Assembly: GCF_900130025.1 (NCBI RefSeq)
Contig: NZ_FQXR01000009.1
Coordinates: 33,835 to 97,834, forward strand
DNA from: Sporanaerobacter acetigenes DSM 13106
GTDB taxonomy: Bacteria; Bacillota; Clostridia; Tissierellales; Sporanaerobacteraceae
DNA: 64,000 nt
Direction of reading: 5' to 3'
In this document: piece by piece, positions 16,349-24,575 of the stretch
How the letters are laid out: each line of letters starts with the position of its first letter
Position numbering within the stretch: the stretch's first letter is position 1
The notes under the pieces: generated by a model
Seen by the model: the letters and a program-made list of their open reading frames with translations, nothing else
Database searches by the model: none
Told to the model about the DNA's origin: nothing
Program-made: the position numbers and the translations under genes

Positions 16349-17482
16349 ATGTTAAATAAAGAGAAGGTTAGTTTCATAGAAGAAAAAGTACAAAGATATA
16401 GGGACTTTGGTATACTCAATTATCACGCATTAGAGGGAATGGCAGATTGGGTAAGAATTGTAGATAAAGATGGAATTATAATATATGCAAATAGAACAAT
16501 GAAGGAAAGTTTAGGGGAGGATATAGAGGGAAAGAAATGCTATGAAGTTTTGGGAAAAGATTTACCTTGTAGTTTTTGTATTACCAAAAGGAGTATAGAA
16601 ACTGGAGAAATAGTTCAAAAAGAGGAAAAGGTAGGAAATAGGATTTTTTCAGCAAAAAGTTCACCTGTGGCAGATTCGGAAGGCAATATATATGCTGCTG
16701 TGGAAGTTTTCAGAGATGTGACTAGAGAAAGAAAACTGGAGAAGGAACTGAAAGAAAAAAATAGAAAGATGAGTAAAGACTTACTTTTTGCTAAAACTTT
16801 GCAACAAAAAATTCTTCCTAAAAAAGGCATATATAAAAATATAAAATTTAATTATATATATAAACCATGCGAAATGATTAGTGGAGATATGTTTGATATA
16901 TTCAGCATAGATGAAAATCATGTAGGAATATATATAAGTGATGTAGCTGGTCATGGTGTTACAGCATCTATGATGACTATGTTTGTGAGACAAACTATGC
17001 GTTCTATAAAGGATGAGATTATGAGTCCATCAAAAGCGCTTACAGAACTGCATAAGAAATTTGTGGATTTAAATTTGGATGATGACAAATATTTTACTAT
17101 GTTTTATGGTGTATTAGACACTAGGACAAATACTTTTAAATATTCAAATGCTGGGCATAATTGCATTCCAATACTTTTTAATGATGAAAAATTAGAAATA
17201 CTAAAGATCAGAGGTTTCCCTATTTCATACATATTTAACGAGATATTTTATTTAGAAGATAATGTTGAATTTCATAAAGGCGACAAAATACTTTTTTATA
17301 CAGATGGGATAACTGAAGTTCATGACAAGGGAAAAAATCAGTTTGGCTTAGAAGGAGTTTTAAGTGTTATAAAAAACAACAGAGGAGATATTCTAAATGC
17401 TATAAATAGGGAAGTAGAAAATTTCCAATGGGGAGAACAAGAAGATGATTTTGCATTAGTTCTTGTTGAAGTTATGGAATAA
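16349..17482 (+). CDS. PAS-domain PP2C (SpoIIE/RsbU-type) serine phosphatase
   Basis: A 377-residue signalling phosphatase. Residues 27-135 form a PAS sensor (WVRIVDKDGIIIYANRTM) containing the cysteine cluster KCYEVLGKDLPCSFC, C-x9-C-x2-C. A short coiled coil follows (KLEKELKEKNRKMSKDL), then a PP2C domain with SGDMFDIF, ISDVAGHGVTASMM, YTDGITEVHD and EQEDDFALV, the metal-binding aspartates of the RsbU/SpoIIE group. It probably dephosphorylates an anti-sigma-factor antagonist; no such partner is adjacent. In-frame GTG and ATG codons at 16340 and 16343 overlap the AGGTG site, so ATG 16349 is preferred. Confidence 0.86.
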   Translation: MLNKEKVSFIEEKVQRYRDFGILNYHALEGMADWVRIVDKDGIIIYANRTMKESLGEDIEGKKCYEVLGKDLPCSFCITKRSIETGEIVQKEEKVGNRIFSAKSSPVADSEGNIYAAVEVFRDVTRERKLEKELKEKNRKMSKDLLFAKTLQQKILPKKGIYKNIKFNYIYKPCEMISGDMFDIFSIDENHVGIYISDVAGHGVTASMMTMFVRQTMRSIKDEIMSPSKALTELHKKFVDLNLDDDKYFTMFYGVLDTRTNTFKYSNAGHNCIPILFNDEKLEILKIRGFPISYIFNEIFYLEDNVEFHKGDKILFYTDGITEVHDKGKNQFGLEGVLSVIKNNRGDILNAINREVENFQWGEQEDDFALVLVEVME

Positions 17483-17490
17483 AAAATGTA

Positions 17491-17519
17491 TTGACACCCG
17501 ATTTAGCATGATGTATTAT
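17491..17519 (+). promoter_or_regulatory. Promoter of the ATP-grasp gene
   Basis: Consensus TTGACA at 17491-17496, a 17-base spacer and TATTAT at 17514-17519. The start codon is 31 bases downstream. Confidence 0.75.
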
Positions 17520-17550
17520 ATTTTTGCTAAAATGAAAGGGTGGTGTAAAA

Positions 17551-18360
17551 TTGAAATTTATTTCTTTTAATCCATATAGGACCATTGGTATTCCAAATAT
17601 TATATATATAAAGCCAGAAAATATGTTTAGAGAAAAGGAGATTATTAAAGAGGCAGATTATGTGCTTTTTCCAGAATATTGGCAGTTAAACACTCTTGTA
17701 TATGGTCTAGATAAGAAAATATTTCCGAATATAAGCACATATCACCTTGGGCACAACAAAATTGAGATGACAAGAATACTTTGGGCTACTTTTCCTCAAA
17801 ATGTACCTTATACAAAGATTACAAATTTAGATAGAGTATGTGTAGAAGATATAGAGGAGGAATTTGGATATCCTTGTGTATGTAAAGAAGTCAGAAATTC
17901 TATGGGAAGGGGAGTGTTCCTTGTAGAAAATAGAAGAGAATTGTTGGAATATATGAACAACAACGAAGTTCTTTATATTCAAGAGAAACTTCCAATAGAT
18001 AGGGATTTGAGAATTGTCTATGTTGGAGATAGAGTTGTAGCGTCTTATTGGAGAATAGGAAGGGAAGGAGCTTTTCACAACAATATAGCTAAAGGTGGTA
18101 CCTATTCTTTTAGAGATGTTCCTGAAGCTAGTATAAAATTGGTGGAGAATGTAGCTAGTTCACTTAAGATAAATCATGCAGGATTTGATATAGCGGTAGT
18201 GGGTGATAAATATTATATATTGGAGTTCAATGTATTGTTTGGAAATGAAGGTTTAAATCATATGGGAATAAAGGTAGAGCCCTTGATATATGAGTATATC
18301 ATGAGAGATTTAAACCCAGATAGTCCAAATTATCCTGACAATGTAAAAAGAGCATCCTAG
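17551..18360 (+). CDS. ATP-grasp (RimK-like) ligase of unknown substrate
   Basis: A 269-residue ATP-grasp enzyme. Residues 1-90 form the N-terminal pre-ATP-grasp part, with HLGHNKIEMTRIL near residue 67. The nucleotide-binding subdomain follows: YPCVCKEVRNSMGRGVFLV near residues 110-128 (K and glycine-rich loop), YIQEKLPIDRDLRIVYVGD and SYWRIGREGAFHNNIAKGG, and the metal-binding end DIAVVGDKYYILEFNVLFGNEGL (pieces GDKYYILEFN and LFGNEGL). The arrangement resembles RimK-type amide ligases, which join a carboxylate to an amine. The partner is unknown and no biosynthetic neighbours exist. Start TTG 17551 follows AAGGGTGG. Confidence 0.8.
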   Translation: MKFISFNPYRTIGIPNIIYIKPENMFREKEIIKEADYVLFPEYWQLNTLVYGLDKKIFPNISTYHLGHNKIEMTRILWATFPQNVPYTKITNLDRVCVEDIEEEFGYPCVCKEVRNSMGRGVFLVENRRELLEYMNNNEVLYIQEKLPIDRDLRIVYVGDRVVASYWRIGREGAFHNNIAKGGTYSFRDVPEASIKLVENVASSLKINHAGFDIAVVGDKYYILEFNVLFGNEGLNHMGIKVEPLIYEYIMRDLNPDSPNYPDNVKRAS

Positions 18361-18385
18361 AAATTATATCTTCTAGGATGCTTTT
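18351..18385 (+). terminator. Terminator of the ATP-grasp gene
   Basis: AGCATCCTAGAA and TTCTAGGATGCT form a 12-base-pair stem followed by TTTTG. The 5' arm overlaps the stop codon. Confidence 0.85.
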
Positions 18386-18405
18386 GTGACAGTGAGAACC
18401 GTCCC
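18386..18405. repeat. Short REP-like element remnant
   Basis: GTGACAGTGAGAACCGTCCC resembles one arm of palindromic repeats scattered through Clostridia genomes and linked to IS200-like or RAYT transposases, from memory rather than a search. Only one copy, without its partner arm, is in this window. It sits directly after a terminator, a common place for such repeats. Confidence 0.5.
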
Positions 18406-18482
18406 TGCTGTAGCAATTTTTAGGATTTTTTTTGAGGAATGTGATATTATATATATTGAGAAAAATATGAGGGGGTGCTAAT

Positions 18483-19790
18483 GTGAGAAGTATTAGTTTA
18501 GACTATACTCATAGTTTTATAGAAGATTATGAGTTGGAAAATATAAAGGAATATATAAATATAGCTCACAATATGCTCCATAATGAAAAAGGACCAGGTA
18601 GTGAGTATACAGGATGGGTTAATTATCCAAAGGAATTTGATATAGATGAATATGAAAGGGTGAAACTAGCTTCAGAAAAGATAAGAAAAAACTCGGAGGT
18701 ATTCATAGTCATAGGTATAGGTGGTTCTTATTTAGGTGCAAGAGCTTGCATAGAGGCATTGAATCACAACTTTTATAATATGCTAACTAGCGAAAAGAGA
18801 AATGGACCAGAAATATATTTTGTTGGGAACAATGTGAGTAGTTCTTATATATTGGAACTTTTAGAGCTTATAGATGGAAAAGATATTAGTATTAATACTA
18901 TATCTAAATCTGGTACAACTACAGAGCCTGCCATTGCTTTTAGAATATTTAAGGAATATATAGAAGAGAAATATGGAAAAGAAGAGGCTAAAAATAGAAT
19001 ATATATTACAACAGACAGCAAAAAGGGAGCATTGAAAGAACTAGCTTCTAAAGAAGGTTATGAAACATTTACAGTTCCAGATGATATTGGAGGAAGATAT
19101 TCTATCCTTACTTCAGTAGGCTTACTTCCAATTGCAGTATCTGGCTTAAATATTGATGAGATAATGAATGGTGCCAAAGATGGCATGGAAGAGTATGGGG
19201 TTTTAGATTTAGATAAAAATTATTCTTATCAGTATGCAGCTATAAGAAATGTATTGTATAGAAAAGGCAAAGAAATAGAAATGCTTACAAGTTATGAACC
19301 TAGTTTGTTTTATCTTCAAGAATGGTGGAAACAATTGTTTGGTGAAAGTGAAGGGAAAGATTTAAAAGGTATATATCCATCTTCTGCAAGCTTTACTACA
19401 GATCTCCATTCCTTAGGTCAGTTAATACAGGATGGAAGGAGGAATATATTCGAAACAGTTATAAATATAGAAGAACCTAAAGTTGATATGATCTTAAAAG
19501 AAGATAAAGAAAATTTAGATGGTCTCAACTTTCTTTCAGGGAAAACTATAGATTTTGTGAACAAGAAGGCTTTTGAAGGTACTCTTATGGCGCACACAAG
19601 TGGAGGAGTTCCCAATATTATTTTAAATATAGAAAAAATGAATGAATACAATTTTGGCAAACTTATATATTTCTTTGAAAAAAGTTGTGCTATCAGTGGA
19701 TATTTATTGGGAGTAAATCCATTTAATCAGCCTGGAGTTGAGGAATATAAAAAGAATATGTTTAGACTTTTAGGTAAACCTGGATATTAG
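18483..19790 (+). CDS. pgi: Glucose-6-phosphate isomerase
   Basis: A 435-residue glycolytic enzyme interconverting glucose 6-phosphate and fructose 6-phosphate. Visible motifs are [20 protein letters not shown] near residue 75, the phosphate-binding [16 protein letters not shown] near residue 140, [18 protein letters not shown] near residue 200, and the C-terminal region with [12 protein letters not shown], including the conserved Gln and Lys. Length fits the Bacillus-type short family. Start is GTG 18483 after GAGGGGG. It is transcribed alone. Confidence 0.95.
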   Translation: MRSISLDYTHSFIEDYELENIKEYINIAHNMLHNEKGPGSEYTGWVNYPKEFDIDEYERVKLASEKIRKNSEVFIVIGIGGSYLGARACIEALNHNFYNMLTSEKRNGPEIYFVGNNVSSSYILELLELIDGKDISINTISKSGTTTEPAIAFRIFKEYIEEKYGKEEAKNRIYITTDSKKGALKELASKEGYETFTVPDDIGGRYSILTSVGLLPIAVSGLNIDEIMNGAKDGMEEYGVLDLDKNYSYQYAAIRNVLYRKGKEIEMLTSYEPSLFYLQEWWKQLFGESEGKDLKGIYPSSASFTTDLHSLGQLIQDGRRNIFETVINIEEPKVDMILKEDKENLDGLNFLSGKTIDFVNKKAFEGTLMAHTSGGVPNIILNIEKMNEYNFGKLIYFFEKSCAISGYLLGVNPFNQPGVEEYKKNMFRLLGKPGY

Positions 19791-19793
19791 AAT

Positions 19794-19823
19794 ATAAATG
19801 GGATGAATATTCATCTCATTTAT
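19794..19823 (+). terminator. Palindromic hairpin after pgi
   Basis: ATAAATGGGATGA pairs with TCATCTCATTTAT (one mismatch) four bases after the pgi stop. It lacks a strong T-tract, so termination strength is doubtful. Confidence 0.55.
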
Positions 19824-19964
19824 AGTTGATAAATTTTTAACGTCATTATTGAATATAAGTAAAGAATGTTAAAAAAAACTGAAATGAGAGGTTTTGGAGT
19901 ATAGTCAAGAAAACAGGAGCAATTTAAAGATTTATGCGAAAAAATCTTTTTTTACCAATAGGGA

Positions 19965-19982
19965 TTGTTAAACAGTTATCAA
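19965..19982 (+). promoter_or_regulatory. Probable Rex (NADH-sensing repressor) operator
   Basis: TTGTTAAACAGTTATCAA matches the clostridial Rex consensus TTGTTAAnnnnTTAACAA at all but one position. It ends eight bases before the -35 box of the crt-hbd promoter. Rex control of crt and hbd genes is established in several clostridia. The rex gene itself is not in the window. Confidence 0.75.
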
Positions 19983-19990
19983 AGATGGTA

Positions 19991-20019
19991 TTGCACTATA
20001 TACTTGAATTTGATAAAAT
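19991..20019 (+). promoter_or_regulatory. Promoter of crt-hbd
   Basis: TTGCAC at 19991-19996, a 17-base spacer and TAAAAT at 20014-20019. The Rex-like palindrome lies just upstream and the crt start 46 bases downstream. Confidence 0.68.
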
Positions 20020-20064
20020 ATAAACAAATTGAGAAAATATTGTTTTGTGTCTAGGAGGGATAGT

Positions 20065-20844
20065 GTGGATTTTGAAAATTTGATTTTTAAAAGAGAAGGA
20101 AATATAGGTATATTGTCAATCAATAGACCTAAAGCACTAAATGCACTCAATACTCAAGTTCTATGTGAATTGGACAAAGCTATAGATATGATAGAAAATG
20201 ATGAAGATATACATATATTGATAATAACAGGTGAAGGAAGAGCTTTTGTAGCAGGAGCAGATATAGCTGAAATGAAGGAAATGAATTCAAAGGAAGCAAG
20301 ACAATTTGCTAAAAATGGACTAGGCGTATTTAGAAAAATTGAATTAATGGAAAAACCAGTTATTGCAGCTGTAAATGGTTTTGCTCTTGGTGGTGGCTGT
20401 GAACTATCTATGTGTTGTGATATAAGAATAGCTTCAGAAAAAGCTAAATTTGGACAACCAGAAGTGGGACTTGGAATTATACCAGGATTTGCTGGTACTC
20501 AAAGACTTGCACGTCTTGTAGGAATGGGCAGAGCAAAAGAACTTATATTTACTTCAGATATGATAGATGCCAATGAAGCATATAGGATAGGTTTGGTAAA
20601 CAAAGTAGTTCCTCAAGATGAGCTTATGAATGAAGCTATTGCATTGGCGAATAAGATACTTTCAAAGGGACAGATAGCTGTGAGATTTGCAAAGACTTCT
20701 ATAAATAGAGGAATGGAAACTGATATTGAAACTGGAATGGCTATAGAAAGAGATTTGTTTGGTCTTTGCTTTGCAACAGAAGATCAAAAAGAAGGTATGG
20801 GAGCGTTTCTAGAGAAACGTAGCCCAAACTATAAATTAAGATAA
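20065..20844 (+). CDS. crt: 3-hydroxybutyryl-CoA dehydratase (crotonase)
   Basis: A 259-residue enoyl-CoA hydratase that interconverts 3-hydroxybutyryl-CoA and crotonyl-CoA in the cytosol. The oxyanion-hole region [11 protein letters not shown] and both catalytic glutamates are visible, in [11 protein letters not shown] and [10 protein letters not shown], followed by [15 protein letters not shown] as in clostridial Crt. The frame is open from 20029, but AGGAGGGA places the start at GTG 20065. hbd follows after 17 bases, so the pair catalyses consecutive steps. The usual partners bcd, etfBA and thl are not adjacent. Confidence 0.92.
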   Translation: MDFENLIFKREGNIGILSINRPKALNALNTQVLCELDKAIDMIENDEDIHILIITGEGRAFVAGADIAEMKEMNSKEARQFAKNGLGVFRKIELMEKPVIAAVNGFALGGGCELSMCCDIRIASEKAKFGQPEVGLGIIPGFAGTQRLARLVGMGRAKELIFTSDMIDANEAYRIGLVNKVVPQDELMNEAIALANKILSKGQIAVRFAKTSINRGMETDIETGMAIERDLFGLCFATEDQKEGMGAFLEKRSPNYKLR

Positions 20845-20861
20845 ATTTTGGAGGTGTTTTT

Positions 20862-21716
20862 ATGAAAAAGGTAGGAGTTCTTGGAAGAGGCACTATGGCT
20901 TCTGGTATCATTCAGGTGTTGGCAGAAAATGATTATGATGTAGTTATGTGGGTTAGAAGTATTGACGAAGGAAACCCAAGAGGTAGTTTAAAAAGTGTTG
21001 ACAAAAATTTAAATAGAAAAGTACAAAAAGGTAAGATGACTGAAGAAGATAAAGAAAAAGTATTAGCAAAAGTTCAAATAACTACAAAATATGAGGATTT
21101 AAAAGACTGTGACCTTGTTGTAGAAGCTATCTCAGAAGATATGTGTGTAAAGAAAGAAACATTTAAGAAATTAGACGAAATCTGTAAACCAGAAGCAATA
21201 CTTGCAAGCAATACTTCATCATTATCAATAACTGAAATAGCAAGTGCTACAAATAGACCAGAAAAAGTTATAGGAATGCATTTCTTCAACCCAGTTCCAG
21301 TTATGAAATTAGTTGAAGTTATAAAAGGTATTTCAACAAGTGAAGAAACTAGAAATACAGTATTTGAATTGGCTGAAAAATTAGGGAAGACTCCAGTTCA
21401 AGTAGAAGAAGCTCCAGGATTTGTTGTGAATAGAATACTTATTCCAATGATAAATGAAGCAGTTGGCATTTATGCGGATGGTGTTGCAACAGTTGAAGAT
21501 ATAGATGAAGCTATGAAACTTGGTGCAAACCATCCAATAGGACCTTTAGCTTTGGGAGATTTGATAGGACTTGATGTATGCTTAGCTATAATGGATGTAC
21601 TTTATACAGAATTTGGTGACTCAAAATATAGAGCTCATCCACTACTAAGAAAGATGGTCAGAGGTGGACAATTAGGTAGAAAAACTGGCAAAGGATTTTA
21701 CGATTATACAAAATAA
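20862..21716 (+). CDS. hbd: 3-hydroxybutyryl-CoA dehydrogenase, unusual cofactor loop
   Basis: A 284-residue enzyme that reduces acetoacetyl-CoA to 3-hydroxybutyryl-CoA. The dinucleotide motif reads [12 protein letters not shown], with G-x-G-x-M-x-x-G kept but R and A in place of the usual A and G. The end of the second strand reads VVMWVRS where the family has an Asp that holds the NAD ribose, which hints at NADPH use. SNTSSLSIT, the catalytic His in [16 protein letters not shown] and [11 protein letters not shown] are intact, and the C-terminal dimer domain is complete. It follows crt in one operon and ends at a strong terminator. Confidence 0.93.
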   Translation: MKKVGVLGRGTMASGIIQVLAENDYDVVMWVRSIDEGNPRGSLKSVDKNLNRKVQKGKMTEEDKEKVLAKVQITTKYEDLKDCDLVVEAISEDMCVKKETFKKLDEICKPEAILASNTSSLSITEIASATNRPEKVIGMHFFNPVPVMKLVEVIKGISTSEETRNTVFELAEKLGKTPVQVEEAPGFVVNRILIPMINEAVGIYADGVATVEDIDEAMKLGANHPIGPLALGDLIGLDVCLAIMDVLYTEFGDSKYRAHPLLRKMVRGGQLGRKTGKGFYDYTK

Positions 21717-21720
21717 GAAT

Positions 21721-21753
21721 AAAAAAGCCGATCCAATAGGATCGGCTTTTTTT
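21721..21753 (+). terminator. Terminator of crt-hbd
   Basis: AAAAAAGCCGATCC and GGATCGGCTTTTTTT form a strong stem with a four-base loop and a T-tract. Confidence 0.92.
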
Positions 21754-21829
21754 ATGAGTAAAAATTTATCTATTGTACAAAATATTATTGTGAAGATGGG
21801 AAAGGAGGCTTAGAAAAGGTGAATTATAG

Positions 21830-22831
21830 ATGAAAGAAAATTTAAAAATTCTTATTATTTTTTCTGTATGTATTGTTATGGCTTTTTTTCTGGGTTCTTA
21901 TACTTATTTGGAGACCAAAGTGAGAAATCATGAAGATGAAAATGAAAATTTTCTCAAAGAAGAAAAAAATATTTCACAGAAAAATGGAGAAAAAAAAGTA
22001 GAAGAAAAAAAAGAAACCATAGATACTTTAGAAAAGGCTTATGAAAAGAGCAGTAGAATAAATTTTGTCCTTATGGGTATGGAAGATATAAGATCTGATA
22101 CTATTATATTTATTTCTTTTGATCCGAAATTAAAGAAAGTAGATATGATATCAATTCCTAGGGATACTTATATTTATAGAAAGGGATATGAAGAAGCAGA
22201 ACAGAGGAAAATAAATGCAGTATATGCTTCTCATGGTGCTAGTGGAGTTAAAAAAGTAGTTTCTTATGTATTGGAAGGAGTACCTGTCCATCATTATATT
22301 ATGATAGATTATGAAGGAGTAGAAAGAATTGTTGACTCTGTTGGAGGGGTAGAAGTAACGGTACCTTTTCATATGAAGTATAAAGATCCTACAGCAAAAC
22401 CGCCATTGTATATAGATATACCTGAGGGTAAACAGACTTTAAATGGGAAAAAATCTGTGGAATTTCTGCGATATAGAAAAGATAATGATGGGAAAAGTGG
22501 GTATAGTGATGGAGACTTAGGTAGAGTTAAAGCGCAACAAGAATTTTTAAGGTCTTTTTTTGATAAAGTGTTAAGTATAAAAATGCCTTTAGCTATAAAG
22601 ACTAGTTTTGATTATGTAAAGACAGATGTGAATTTGACTGAAGCCTTAAATTATGGGAAAAGTGCATTGGCAATGGGATCAGAGGATTTTAATTTTATTA
22701 TATTGCCTGGCGTGGGAACTTATAAAAAAATAAAAAATAAAAAATTGTCTTATTTTATATACGATGAGCCAATGGTTAAGGAAATCATAGAAAATATCTA
22801 TGGAGTAGAAAAAAAGGTCCTTATAGAATAA
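21830..22831 (+). CDS. LytR-CpsA-Psr (LCP) family cell-wall glycopolymer transferase
   Basis: A 333-residue membrane-anchored protein. Residues 5-24 are the membrane segment (KILIIFSVCIVMAFFLGSY), residues 32-70 a charged linker, and the LCP domain runs from about residue 74. Hallmarks are RSDTIIFISFDPKLKKVDMISIPRDTYIY (pieces RSDTIIFISFD and SIPRDTYI) and the C-terminal arginines in VEFLRYRKDNDG and GDLGRVKAQQEFL. LCP enzymes attach teichoic acids or polysaccharides to peptidoglycan outside the cell. ATG 21830 follows AAAGGTGA. It runs towards convergent murC. Confidence 0.9.
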   Translation: MKENLKILIIFSVCIVMAFFLGSYTYLETKVRNHEDENENFLKEEKNISQKNGEKKVEEKKETIDTLEKAYEKSSRINFVLMGMEDIRSDTIIFISFDPKLKKVDMISIPRDTYIYRKGYEEAEQRKINAVYASHGASGVKKVVSYVLEGVPVHHYIMIDYEGVERIVDSVGGVEVTVPFHMKYKDPTAKPPLYIDIPEGKQTLNGKKSVEFLRYRKDNDGKSGYSDGDLGRVKAQQEFLRSFFDKVLSIKMPLAIKTSFDYVKTDVNLTEALNYGKSALAMGSEDFNFIILPGVGTYKKIKNKKLSYFIYDEPMVKEIIENIYGVEKKVLIE

Positions 22832-22841
22832 GGACCTTTTT
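22810..22841. terminator. Bidirectional terminator between LCP gene and murC
   Basis: AAAAAGGTCCTTAT and ATAAGGACCTTTTT form a stem with T-tracts on both strands, between two convergent genes. Confidence 0.9.
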
Positions 22842-22843
22842 CA

Positions 22844-24241
22844 CTAAATTGCCTTTTTTTCATCTTCAAGAAGAGCTTCTCCTATTTTGTATACATTGCC
22901 AGCTCCCATGGTGACAATGGTGTCTCCGTTTTCAATATTGGCTAGTAAAAAACTCTCTATTTTGTCAAAGGAATCAATATATACTGCATCTATACCTTTT
23001 TCTTTGAGCACATTGACTAAATTTTTAGAGTGAATAATTCCAGTATCAATTTCTCTTGCTGCATAAATATCTGTAACTATAACTTTATCTGCATCATAAA
23101 AGGATTCGGAAAAACTATTTAACAAGATTTTAGTCCTTGAATAGGTATGAGGTTGGAATACACACCAAAGTCTGTTTTGAGTTGTTTTTTTAAGAGCATT
23201 TAAACTTGCTTTTATTTCTGTTGGATGATGAGCATAGTCATCAATTATTTTAGCTCCTTTTATGGCTCCTTTTGATTCTAGTCGTCTATGAGTACCCTTA
23301 TAGTCTTTTATGGACTCTATGATATCTTCCATAGGTACATGGTAGGTATGAGCTGCAGCAATGCTCCCAAGGGCGTTGTATATATTGTGTATGCCCATGA
23401 CATTTAGTGTAATAGGATATTTTTCTTTATTTCTTATATTTAGAATGAATTTTGGATAGCCTTCACTGGTAAAACTTATATTTTCAGCTACATAATCTCC
23501 ATTACCATTAAGTCCAAAGGTGGTGACATTGCATTTGGTATTTTCTATAACTTTTTGTGCATTCCCATCATCAATGTTTATGATGAGATATCCATCTTCA
23601 CCTATACCACTAGCATATTCTGCAAATGTTGCTACGATATGATCGATATTTTTAAAGTAATCTAAATGATCTTCTTCCATATTTAATATTATAGCCATTG
23701 TAGGCTGATATTTAAGAATATTTCCTTTGTACTCACAAGCCTCTGTTAATACTAATTTTTTACTGCCTATTTTAGCATTTCCACCTATTTCATCAAGTTC
23801 TCCTCCAAGGAGAATAGTAGGCTCTAAGTGAGATCTATTTAGTATTGTGGCTAACATACTTGTAGTAGTTGTTTTTCCATGAGTTCCAGAAACAGCAATA
23901 GATTTTTCATAGTTTTTCATGAGTTTACCTAAAAAGGTTCCTCTATCAACAGTTTCTATTCCTCTTTTTTGAGCTTCTATAAGTTCTGGATTATCTTTAG
24001 AAATGGCATCTGTATAGACAACTAAATCTGCACCTTCAATATTTTCGGATTTGTGACCTATGTAAATATTTGCTCCCTGAGTTTTTAATTTGTCTATTAT
24101 TAGAGAAGGATTCATATCAGAACCTGAAACTGCATATCCTTCCATTAAAAGTATTTCAGCCAAACCACTCATGCTTATACCACCTATGCCTATGAGATGC
24201 ACATGAGAAAAATTATGCTCACATATATTGAAAGAAAACAT
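22844..24241 (-). CDS. murC: UDP-N-acetylmuramate--L-alanine ligase
   Basis: A 465-residue cytoplasmic Mur ligase that adds the first amino acid to UDP-MurNAc. The N-terminal Rossmann domain shows HLIGIGGISMSGLAEILL and VSGSDMN. The ATP loop is AVSGTHGKTTTTSMLA near residue 110. EACEYKGNILKYQPTMAIILNMEEDHLDYF (pieces EACEYKGNIL and NMEEDHLDYF) and DDYAHHPTEIKASL near residue 315 are further MurC hallmarks. It is divergent from purR, at the spot where the B. subtilis map differs. Start ATG follows GGGAGGTA. Confidence 0.95.
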   Translation of the reverse strand: MFSFNICEHNFSHVHLIGIGGISMSGLAEILLMEGYAVSGSDMNPSLIIDKLKTQGANIYIGHKSENIEGADLVVYTDAISKDNPELIEAQKRGIETVDRGTFLGKLMKNYEKSIAVSGTHGKTTTTSMLATILNRSHLEPTILLGGELDEIGGNAKIGSKKLVLTEACEYKGNILKYQPTMAIILNMEEDHLDYFKNIDHIVATFAEYASGIGEDGYLIINIDDGNAQKVIENTKCNVTTFGLNGNGDYVAENISFTSEGYPKFILNIRNKEKYPITLNVMGIHNIYNALGSIAAAHTYHVPMEDIIESIKDYKGTHRRLESKGAIKGAKIIDDYAHHPTEIKASLNALKKTTQNRLWCVFQPHTYSRTKILLNSFSESFYDADKVIVTDIYAAREIDTGIIHSKNLVNVLKEKGIDAVYIDSFDKIESFLLANIENGDTIVTMGAGNVYKIGEALLEDEKKAI

Positions 24242-24575
24242 AAACGAATACCTCCCGAAGTAATAAATGGTTCTATACTAATTATTATTGCCAAGAAATA
24301 TGTTATTATTATACTTATATTCATTATTCATAACCCATAGGAAAATTCTAGATTTACTTAATGTTAAGCTTTCCAAAATGGGTTTCAAAAAAGGCTTCCT
24401 TGATTTTTAATGATTTGATAGAAGCTTTTCTTATAACTTATTTGTCACTGATAGATTATATCATAAAGGTATAAATATAAAAAGGAAAAGTTGCAAATCT
24501 GTTGAAAAGTTTTACAAATAGGAATAAAATAAAGTGATATACAAAAAAATAATATTCAAGTATAGGGTGATTTAT
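24242..24575. other. Intergenic region between divergent murC and purR
   Basis: A 334-base AT-rich stretch without a convincing gene. It holds the purR promoter at its right end (24502-24530) and presumably the murC promoter at its left end, where I see no clear -35 box. A loose inverted pair, AAGCTT near 24368 and AAGCTT near 24423, surrounds a segment rich in TTTTCAAAA-like sequence. I found no PurBox with the CCGAAC core. Confidence 0.6.
24502..24530 (+). promoter_or_regulatory. Promoter of purR
   Basis: TTGAAA at 24502-24507, a 17-base spacer and TAAAAT at 24525-24530. This puts the transcript start near 24537 and supports translation from GTG 24576 rather than the earlier in-frame GTG at 24534. 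Confidence 0.72.

Noticed and set aside
24242..24533. PurR-binding box near the purR gene.
   Set aside because: No CCGAAC core in the expected AT-rich context; the CCCGAAG near 24256 is part of the murC ribosome-binding site region.
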